A DNA stretch of 64,000 nt from Bin75 sp965223955 (GTDB lineage: Bacteria > Nitrospirota > Nitrospiria > Nitrospirales > UBA8639), in assembly GCA_965223955.1 (NCBI GenBank), contig OZ245029.1, positions 1,240,001-1,304,000 of the forward strand, in the 5' to 3' direction. Under the pieces are notes generated by a model. It saw only the letters and a list, made by a program, of their open reading frames with translations. It made no database searches and had not been told where the DNA came from. Shown in pieces: positions 24,554 to 33,000 of the stretch. Each line of letters starts with the position of its first letter. The first letter of the stretch is position 1. The position numbers and the translations under genes were made by a program.

Positions 24554-27500
24554 TTGAGAATCCTCAATCTGGAACGAAACAACCTCAAGTACGACCGATC
24601 GGTAAAGCATCTGGCCACCGGGGCTTTCAGGAACCTCACGAACCTGAGGATCCTGAAGATCGGGAGCAATCGCCTGCTTACCTTGCCAAAGGGAATGTTC
24701 GAAGGGCTGTCGAACCTCGAAGTGCTTGACATGTTTAGCCAGCGGTACGAATGGCCGGATATCGGGTTCGGCACGGAGCGCCTCGAAGCCGGGATCTTCG
24801 AGGGGCTGTCGAATCTGAAGAAGCTCGACTTGGGCTATAACGCGTTCGGGGCAGCCTCCGTGGACGAGAAAATTTTCGAGGGGCTGTCGAGTCTGGAGGT
24901 TCTCGACCTGCGCCACAACCCACTGACAGTGTTGCCGCAGAGCGTTTTGAGCCTGCCGTCAACCGTGTGGATACGGACGGATTCGGATGTCGCCTATCCG
25001 TCGCCGCCGGAGGATCCGCCCTCAACGACTGCGTTTCCCGAGGTCTCGATTGCCGCGGGACCGGATTCGGTGCCGGAGGGGGACCCGGCAACGTTCACGC
25101 TGAGCCGGACGGATCCGGCGGCGGCGTTGACGGTCACGGTGAGCGTGACGGAGAGCGGCGCGATGCTGAGCGGCGCGCCTCCGGAAACGGTGGCATTCGG
25201 GGCGGGCGAGTCGGCCAGGACCCTGAGCGTGGCGACCGATGACGATGCCGTGGTGGAAGCTGCGAGTACGGTCACGGCAGTTGTCGTGGCCACCTCCGGC
25301 TACCGGGTCGCGCCCGGGGCAGCCTCGGCCGAGGTCGAGGTCGAGGATGACGACGCGGCCACGTTCGACGTCACCGTCAATCCTGCCGAGATAGCGGAGG
25401 GAGAGGCATCGACGGTGACGGTCGCGATCACCAACGGCGTCACCTTCGCGGCGGACCAGGCGATTGCCCTGGAGTTCACCGGGAGTACGGCGGCGAAGGG
25501 GGCGGACTTCGTGGTTTCACCGGAGACGCTTACCCTTGTGGCGGGGCAGGGCACGGTGACGGCGACCGTCACGGCAGTGGACGACAGCGGCGAGGAGAGC
25601 GCCGAGACCATTGCGGTCGCGGCCAGCCATGACGGGACACGGATCGGCACGGCGACCGTCACCATATCGGCGAATGACGCGCCGGCGAATGGCCTGACGG
25701 CGAGCTTCAAGAACCTGCCGGAGACCCACGACGGAAGCAGCGAGTTCACGTTCCAGGTCGAGTTCAGCGAGGACGTGGGCATCAGCTACGCGGTGCTCCG
25801 GGACGACGCTTTCGAGGTGGACGAAGGCGACGTGACCGGGGCGCGGCGGGTGAACGGGCGGCACGACCTGTGGGAGATCACGGTCGAGCCCGACGGCCGG
25901 GAGGCCGTCACGATCACGCTGCCCGGCGAGCGGGCCTGCGGCGAGACGGGCGCGGTGTGCACGCACGGGGAGGACCCGCGGCCGCTCTCGAACAGCCCCT
26001 CGGCGACGGTGGCCGGGCCGGCGGCCGCGGTCACGCCGACGGTGGGCATCTCCGGCGGCAGCGGCACCGAGGGCGACGACAGCGCCATCGCGTTCGCCGT
26101 CACGCTCGACAGCGCGGGCACCGATACGGTGACCGTCGACTACGCGACCGCGAACGGCACGGCGGACGACGACGACTACACGGCGACCAGCGGCACGCTC
26201 ACCTTCGCCGCGGGCACGACGAGCGGGACGATCACCGTCCCGATCGCCGACGACGACGTGAACGAGGGCGACGAGACGTTCACCGTCGCGCTGTCGAACG
26301 CCTCGGGCGCGACCCTGGGGACGGCCGGCGCGACCGGCACGATCCGGAACCGGCACGTGGCGCCGTCCGCGAGCATCTCCGGCGGCGGCGGCAAGGAGGG
26401 CGACGACGACGCCATCGCGTTCGCCGTCACGCTCGACCGGGCGGCCACCGCCGCGGTGACCGTCGACTACGCGACCTCGGACGGCAGCGCGACGGCCGGC
26501 GAGGACTACACGGCGACCAGCGGCACGCTCAGCTTCGCGGCGGGCGAGACCGGCAAGACCGTTCCGGTGCCGATCGGCGACGACATCGTGAACGAGAGCG
26601 ACGAGACGTTCACCGTCACGCTGTCGAACGCCTCGGGCGCGGTGCTCGGGACAGCGAGCGCCACCGGCACGATCGAGAACCGGCACGTGGTGCCGCTGAC
26701 CGCGAGTTTCGAGAAGGTGCCCGCCGAACACGACGGCACGACGTTCGTGTTCCACGTGCGGTTCAGCGAGGACCCGGCGGTGAGCTACCTGGTGCTGAGG
26801 GACGAGTCGTTCGGCGTGACGGGCGGCGAGGTGGTCAGCGCGCGGCGCAAGGACGGTCGCGACGACCTGCGGGAAATTCACGTGGACCCCTCGGGCAACG
26901 GTGACGTGACGGTGTCGCTGCCGCCGACGACCGACTGCGACGCGCACGGCGCGATCTGCACCGCCGCCGACCGGCCGCTGTCGAACGCGAACGCGGCGAC
27001 CACGGAGGGCGCCGGGGCGACGCTGGAGTTCGCGGTGACGCTGTCGCGCGCGGCGTCGGCCGCGGTGACGGTCGGCTACGCGACGGCGGACGGCACCGCG
27101 GTGGCGGGGACGGACTACACGTCCGCGTCGGGGACGCTGACGTTCGATCCCGGCGAGACGTCGAGGACGGTGTCGGTGACGGTGCTGGACGACACGGTGG
27201 ACGACGACGGCGAGACGCTCACGCTCACGCTGTCGAATCCGTCGGGCGCGCGGCTCGACGACGCCGAGGCGACGGGTACGATCAACAATGCGGACCCGGT
27301 GCCGCTGGCGTGGCTGGTGCGCTTCGGGCGGACGGTGGCCACGCACGTGACGGACGCGGTGGGTGAACGGCTGCGGGGGTCATCGGGGCAGGACTCCCAT
27401 CTGACGGTGGGCGGCTACCGGCTGCCGCTGGGGCAACGCGCGGCAGCGGCCGATACGCCGGCGGTAGAGCCGGACGAGCCGGCGACCGATGCGCGAGGGT

Positions 27501-28855
27501 CGGCCCTGCTGCAGGGCGTGGCGCGCCTGCTGGGCTTGGGCCCGGGCGCGACGCCAGCGGGGCGCGGGGGCACGGGGACGGACCCGTGGCTGGACGCGCC
27601 GGCGGCGGACCCGCGGCTGGGCCGCTCGCAGACCGTCCAACCCCTCCGGCTGCGCGAGGTGTTAGTGGGCAGTTCCTTCCGCCTGACCCTGGGCGCCACG
27701 GACGACGCCCCGGCCCGGACCCCGCGCCTGACGGCCTGGGGCCGGGTGGCGGCCACGCGGTTTGACGGCCGGGATGGCACGCTCTCCCTGGACGGGGACG
27801 TGCTCACCGGCACCGTAGGGGTGGATAGCGAATGGGACCGGCTGCTCGCCGGGCTCGCCGTGGCCCACAGCCGGGGCGACGGGTCGTTTACCATGCCCGG
27901 GACCGCAGAGCGCGGCCGGGGCGACCTGGAGAACACCCTGACGAGCCTCCATCCCTACCTGCGGTATGCGGTGAACGACCGGCTGGCCGTGTGGGGCCTG
28001 CTGGGGTACGGGTGGGGCCAATTGGAGTTGGAGATGGACACCGGCGAGACGAAGGAGACGGACACGAATCTGGTGATGGGGGCCTTCGGGGGCCGGGGCA
28101 TTCTGCTGCCGGCGGCGGAGACCGGGGGCTTTGAGTTGGCCACGCGCACGGACGCCATGCTCACGCGGACGACCTCGGACGCGGTGACGAGCATGGAATC
28201 GGCGGAGGCCGACGCGCACCGGTTGCGGCTGGTGCTGGAAGGCAGCCGGGGCGTCACGTGGGCCGAAGGCCGGAGTCTGACGCCCACGGTGGAGGTGGGG
28301 CTGCGGCATGACTGGGGCGACGCGGAGACCGGGTTCGGCGTAGAACTGGGCGGCCGGATGCAGTACGCGGACCCGGCCCTCGGCCTGACCGTGGAAGGGG
28401 CCGTGCGGGCCCTGCTGGCGCACGAAGACGCCGACTATGAAGAATGGGGTGCCAGCGGCACCCTGCGTCTCGCCCCGGGGGCGGATGGCCAGGGCCTGGC
28501 CCTGACGCTCTCGCCCACGTGGGGCGCGGCCTCCAGCGGCGTGGACGGCCTCTGGTCCCGGCAGACCACCGCCGGCCTGGCACCGCAGGGGACCCGGCAG
28601 ACCCCCACCGGCCGGGTGAACGCGGAGATCGGCTATGGCGTGGCCGCCCCCTTCGGCACCGGCCTCCTGACCCCCTATGCCGGCACGACCCTGTCGGACG
28701 GCCAGGACCGGACCTACCGCCTCGGCACGCGCCTGCACGTGACCGGGGGAGCGACCCCGGGGCTGACGCTGAACCTGGAAGGCACCAGGCAAGAACCGGC
28801 CGGCCAACAACCGCCGAACCAGGGCCTCCAATTCCAGATCAAATGGGGCTTCTAA
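24554..28855 (+). CDS. LRR/Calx-beta autotransporter, main part (surface adhesin)
   Basis: 1433 residues continue the frameshifted gene. In order: LRR units (1-140: LRILNLERNNL, LSNLEVLDMF), a series of Calx-beta and related beta-sandwich domains (about 160-910, with repeated DDDxxEGDETFTVxLSN signatures), two copies of an LTASFxxxPxxHDG domain (near 378 and 715), then an autotransporter beta-barrel (915-1433) ending in a C-terminal aromatic residue (KWGF). The barrel would insert in the outer membrane and display the passenger. GC content is far above that of neighbouring housekeeping genes, suggesting acquisition. The barrel is highly similar to that of the gene at 30049. Confidence 0.82.
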   Translation: MRILNLERNNLKYDRSVKHLATGAFRNLTNLRILKIGSNRLLTLPKGMFEGLSNLEVLDMFSQRYEWPDIGFGTERLEAGIFEGLSNLKKLDLGYNAFGAASVDEKIFEGLSSLEVLDLRHNPLTVLPQSVLSLPSTVWIRTDSDVAYPSPPEDPPSTTAFPEVSIAAGPDSVPEGDPATFTLSRTDPAAALTVTVSVTESGAMLSGAPPETVAFGAGESARTLSVATDDDAVVEAASTVTAVVVATSGYRVAPGAASAEVEVEDDDAATFDVTVNPAEIAEGEASTVTVAITNGVTFAADQAIALEFTGSTAAKGADFVVSPETLTLVAGQGTVTATVTAVDDSGEESAETIAVAASHDGTRIGTATVTISANDAPANGLTASFKNLPETHDGSSEFTFQVEFSEDVGISYAVLRDDAFEVDEGDVTGARRVNGRHDLWEITVEPDGREAVTITLPGERACGETGAVCTHGEDPRPLSNSPSATVAGPAAAVTPTVGISGGSGTEGDDSAIAFAVTLDSAGTDTVTVDYATANGTADDDDYTATSGTLTFAAGTTSGTITVPIADDDVNEGDETFTVALSNASGATLGTAGATGTIRNRHVAPSASISGGGGKEGDDDAIAFAVTLDRAATAAVTVDYATSDGSATAGEDYTATSGTLSFAAGETGKTVPVPIGDDIVNESDETFTVTLSNASGAVLGTASATGTIENRHVVPLTASFEKVPAEHDGTTFVFHVRFSEDPAVSYLVLRDESFGVTGGEVVSARRKDGRDDLREIHVDPSGNGDVTVSLPPTTDCDAHGAICTAADRPLSNANAATTEGAGATLEFAVTLSRAASAAVTVGYATADGTAVAGTDYTSASGTLTFDPGETSRTVSVTVLDDTVDDDGETLTLTLSNPSGARLDDAEATGTINNADPVPLAWLVRFGRTVATHVTDAVGERLRGSSGQDSHLTVGGYRLPLGQRAAAADTPAVEPDEPATDARGSALLQGVARLLGLGPGATPAGRGGTGTDPWLDAPAADPRLGRSQTVQPLRLREVLVGSSFRLTLGATDDAPARTPRLTAWGRVAATRFDGRDGTLSLDGDVLTGTVGVDSEWDRLLAGLAVAHSRGDGSFTMPGTAERGRGDLENTLTSLHPYLRYAVNDRLAVWGLLGYGWGQLELEMDTGETKETDTNLVMGAFGGRGILLPAAETGGFELATRTDAMLTRTTSDAVTSMESAEADAHRLRLVLEGSRGVTWAEGRSLTPTVEVGLRHDWGDAETGFGVELGGRMQYADPALGLTVEGAVRALLAHEDADYEEWGASGTLRLAPGADGQGLALTLSPTWGAASSGVDGLWSRQTTAGLAPQGTRQTPTGRVNAEIGYGVAAPFGTGLLTPYAGTTLSDGQDRTYRLGTRLHVTGGATPGLTLNLEGTRQEPAGQQPPNQGLQFQIKWGF
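26041..26693 (+). repeat. Tandem duplication of a Calx-beta module at DNA level
   Basis: Two adjacent units (about 26041-26370 and 26371-26693) are nearly the same in DNA: both contain GCCATCGCGTTCGCCGTCAC, a DYxATSGTL-coding segment and ACGCTGTCGAACGCCTCGGG. Sequence similarity at synonymous sites points to a recent duplication within the gene. Confidence 0.7.
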
Positions 28856-29292
28856 ACACCCCCTCACCCTACCCCCCGATTGAAAATGTCGGGGGCTTCG
28901 CCTCATTTCGGACTAGGGGCGAGGGAGTGAAGAACATGTTCTTTCCCTTGACGGGAGAGGATGAAGGTGAGGGTGGTCAGTCCCGTCGTCCCGTAGTAGC
29001 CCCGTAGGTCAGGTTAGCGAAGCGTAACCTGACGTCCTCGCTGTGCGATGTGGCCTGCTCATGTCGGATTACGCGCTGCTAATCCGACCTACTCGCTCTT
29101 CCCTCCTTCTGTCATCCTCGACGCTTGTCCCCGACATTCTTAATCGGGGATCCAGTCAAGTAAAGGATCCAGTGTCGTTATCTTTCTTTCCCGGAATCCA
29201 CCGTCGTTGTATTTGTAGAAAAAGCCTGCCCTCGACCCCGATCGGATCCAGGATCCAGTGTCTTTTTCCTATCCCCCCATCCCTTCCTGTCC
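28856..29292. repeat. Repeat block downstream of the first autotransporter
   Basis: No gene. It contains a degenerate C/G-rich hairpin family member (28858-28990), the inverted repeat GGTTAGCGAAGCGTAACC (around 29010) with TCGGATTACGCGCTGCTAAT (29074), and GATCGGGGATCC units (29140 on). The stretch 29000-29105 recurs almost unchanged at 36071-36175 downstream of the second autotransporter. Confidence 0.7.
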
Positions 29293-29430
29293 TTCGTAAC
29301 GTGTTTCCCATATGTTTAATATGTTCACGTTTCTTGCAATATTTTATTTTTTTAAACTTTGTAAAATTCATAACAAACTTTAAACTTATTAAACATTTTA
29401 AAATTCGCAACATTTTTTAAACTTTTAACA
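29293..29430. repeat. AT-rich 138-bp element, copy A
   Basis: This very AT-rich stretch carries repeated TTTAAACTT / AAACTTTAAAC motifs and ends TTTTTTAAACTTTTAACA. An equal-length copy with roughly 85% identity lies at 36186-36323. Both sit downstream of an autotransporter gene. The role is unknown. Confidence 0.8.
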
Positions 29431-30048
29431 TTTTGCCGTTTTCCCCCTTTTTTGCCTGCCCCTCCCGTCATCCCCGACCCCGATCGGGGATCCAGCGTCG
29501 TTTCTTTGTCTTCGTTTTGTGCAGTTGTACCCGCGCCATCTCATGCCGCTATTTTTCCCCTCCTTTGCTTGTCCTGAGCGTAGCCGAAGGATCAGGAGGG
29601 GTAGGGGAGGTAGAAGCCTTTGTAGGCCCGCCCACAGCGCCGTTGAGCCCCCCGCAACCACCCCCGCCGTTGCCCAAATTTAGCTAGCCCTGAGCCCAAA
29701 TATTTAGCGTTTTACAAACCCCTGCGACTTGCATATTCTATTGCCTATTTTAGATTTATTGGTCTGGAAGTGAGCAAAGACCTGGCGTGGGCCAGGTGGG
29801 GATTGCATGGGGCGCGGCACAGGCAACCAACGGAACGGGCGAACGAAGGAAGACGAGGCCGAGGCTGCCGCCTCCCTCTGTCATCCCCGACGCCTGTCCC
29901 CGACCTGATCGGGGATCCAGTCAAAGAATGGATCCAGGCAGCGAAGGGATCCAGCGTCGTTGCAGTGGGTAGTCGTACCCGCGCCCTCTCATTCTAGGGG
30001 CCGGTCAAAAGGAGTCGAGACGAACCTGTCGAGATTGGGGAAAAAACC
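29431..30048. repeat. Interspersed repeats upstream of the second autotransporter
   Basis: No gene. CCCCGATCGGGGATCCAGCG units are at 29478 and 29900-29955, and a CAGGAGGGGTAGGGGAGGTAG family fragment is at 29560-29612. An AT-rich 60-bp stretch at 29690-29760 may hold the promoter of the next gene, but I cannot pick clear -35/-10 boxes. Confidence 0.55.
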
Positions 30049-33000
30049 ATGTTGGCACGATTTGTGAAGAGAGAGACCTCCGGCTTCCGGCCAGATTCCG
30101 GCCCGAGTGTGGAGGCCATGACCGCGCCTCGGCTGTGCGGGAGCAACGCCGCCCGCCATCGCCGCCTGACCGCCTGCCGCCCCGCTGGCGGGTTTCGCGC
30201 GCCCGCGTGCCGGACGGAGCGGCTCCTCCGCTCCGCCCGGGCGCTGGCCGCCGCGGCGTGCCTCGCGCTTGTGGGCGTGCTCCTCCTGCCTGCTACGGCC
30301 CAGGCACAGGCACAGGAGATCGTGCTGGTCTCGAATATCACTGAGCAGTATGACGGTGAGACCAGCATATTCCCCCCAGAATTTTCATTAGGGGATATTG
30401 AAATTGGCGAGAAACAAGGTGCCCAGCGGTTCACGACCGGACCGAATACGGCCGGGTACGTGCTCCAGAGCGTCACGCTGAACCTGTCAGTCAAGAGTGG
30501 CGAGGACCAGGCAGTGCACGTGGCGATCCACGAGAACAACAGTTCCGGCGATCCCGGCGCCCAGTTGGCCGTGCTGGACAATCCCGCCGGCCCTATTGGA
30601 GGCAACCGGACGTATTCCGCTCTGAGCACGCTCTCACTCGTTGCCAGTACGCAATATTGGGTCGTGCTCTCGAACACTGCGACGACCAGTTCCGGCTTTA
30701 ATGTTTCTCAGACTCAATCCAACGATCAGACAACTACACACGGATTCAGCATCCGGGATACGCGTCACCAAGGGACACCCGGCAGTTGGACTGAGACTCT
30801 CGACTTCGCCCTCAGAATGGAGGTCCGCGGCACGGTGGCGATCCCGCCGCTGGATGTGACGCTGCAGCTCAGCGCTGACGCGGTCCTCGAGAACAGCCCG
30901 GTCACGGTGACGGCGACCGTGTCGCCCGCCTCGCCCGTGGCCTTCACGGTGACGATCTCGGCGATCCCGGTGACCCCGGCGACCGCCGACGACTTCACGC
31001 TGAGCCAGAACCGCGAGCTGCGCTTTGCCGCGAACGCGACCGAGAGCACCGGGACGGTGACGATCGGGCCGGTCGACGACGACATCCCAGAGCCCACCGA
31101 CGTCGTACGGGTATCCGGCGCCGTGTCGAACGCGGCCATCCCGGACCCGGCCGGCGTGACGTTCTCCATCGTCAACGACGATCCTGAAGCCCTCGACATC
31201 GCGCTCGGCGCGCCGGCGGCCGTGGACGAGGACGCGGGGGCCGCGGTCGTGACCGTCACGCTCACGACCCGGGAGAACCGCGCCCCGATGGCTAACATAG
31301 AGCTGTACTATGCCATCGGTCTGGGCGAAACCGCCACGCGCGGCGACGACTACACGCCGCCGCCCGGCACCGACTACGGTGCAATAGGCGTGCTCATCGC
31401 CACCGTGCGGCCTTCGGCGTTCTCTCCCAACGCCGCCGGCACGGCCTGGGTGGCGGCGCTTTCCTACACGATCGGCATCATCGACGACCAGGAACCCGAG
31501 AGGGACGAGACCATCATGTTCGCGGTCGAACCCGCCGACCGTCAGGAACCCACGCACACCATCACCATCCGCGACAACGACGCCACGCCGGCGGTGAGCA
31601 TTGCGGCGGACAACCCGACCGTCGTGGAGGAGCAGCCCGCCGTGTTCACGCTGACCCGCACCGGGGCGACGAGGTCGCCGCTGACGGTGACGGTGGCGGT
31701 GTCGGAACAGGCGGACCGCGACCTGCTGCCGGACGGGGCGGCGACGGCGCTGACGGTGGCACTGGAGAACGACCGTGTCGCCGAGCCGGACGGCGACCTC
31801 ACCGTGGCGGTGCAGGCCGGCGCGGGGTACACGCCGGGCGCCCCGTCCTCCGCCACCGTGACGGTGGAGGATGGCGATACGGGCACGGCACCGCCCACCG
31901 TCACCTCCGTGGTGGTCGCGTCCATGCCGTACTCGGGGAGCACCTACCGGTGGGGCGAGACGATCGTGTTCACGGTGACCTTCAGCGAGCCGGTGCGGGT
32001 CACGGGCCGGCCGGGGCTCGAGGTCGGTCTCGACAATCCCGCCGGCGCGTCCGGGAGCACCGTGCGGGCCGGGTTCGCGGGCCTCTCGGAGACCGAGCAG
32101 GTGACTGGCGACTCCTGGCCGGCCCCCGTCAGCCGGTACGTGCATTTCAGCTACTCGGTGCGGCCGTTCGACCGCGACGCTAACGGCGTCCGCGTCGACG
32201 CCAACGCGCTACGGCTCGCCTCCGGGGACCGGATCCAGAGCGACGAGACCGACACCTACGCGGAATTCGCCCATGCGGCCCTGGTCACGCAGAGCGGCCA
32301 CCGGGTCGACGGCCGGGAGACGGTCGACGGCGAGACGACGGCGCCGGTGGCGGGAGCCGGGATCAGGTTCGTGGACACGGACGGCAATCCGCTCGAGCTG
32401 CTGGCGAACGGGACGCACCGGCTGTCGGTGCCGGAGGGCGGCGAGGCGCGCTACGGGCTCAGGCTCAAGACCCGGCCGGCGCACAAGGTGGTGGTGTCGC
32501 ACCACTACCACACGTACGGGGGCGATTCCGATCTCACCGTGCAGCGGAACTTCTCGTTCGACGGGTCCATCAGGCCGGAGACGTGGGACACCCAAACGGC
32601 CTGGGTGAGGGTCGCGGCGGCGCAGGACGACGATGCCGAGGCTGGCGAGCGCGTCTTCGATAACCGCGCGTTCAGCCGGGACCCGAACTATCACGACCTG
32701 GTGCTTCCCGACGTGGTCGTGGTCGAGGCCGACGACGAGGAGAAGCGTTCGTCACAGGGCCAAACGGCGCCGCCGCTGACGGCGGCGTTCGAGGGGCTGC
32801 CGGAGGCGCACGACGGGGAGGACGCGTTCCGCGTCCGGGTGGCGTTCAGCGAGGAGATCGGGATCGGCTTCCGGTCGATGCGCGACGATGCGTTCACGGT
32901 GGACGGGGGCGAGGTGACCGGGGCGCGCCGGGTGGACGGGCGCCACGACCTGTGGGAAATCACGGTGGAGCCCGACTCGAACGAGGCCATGACGATCACG

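Noticed and set aside
25517..27346. Long minus-strand reading frames opposite the autotransporters (for example 609 codons at 25517-27346 and 414 codons at 27662-28906)
   Set aside because: They are Arg/His/Gly-rich, have no domain pattern and arise because the coding strand is extremely GC-rich with few stop codons in other frames.
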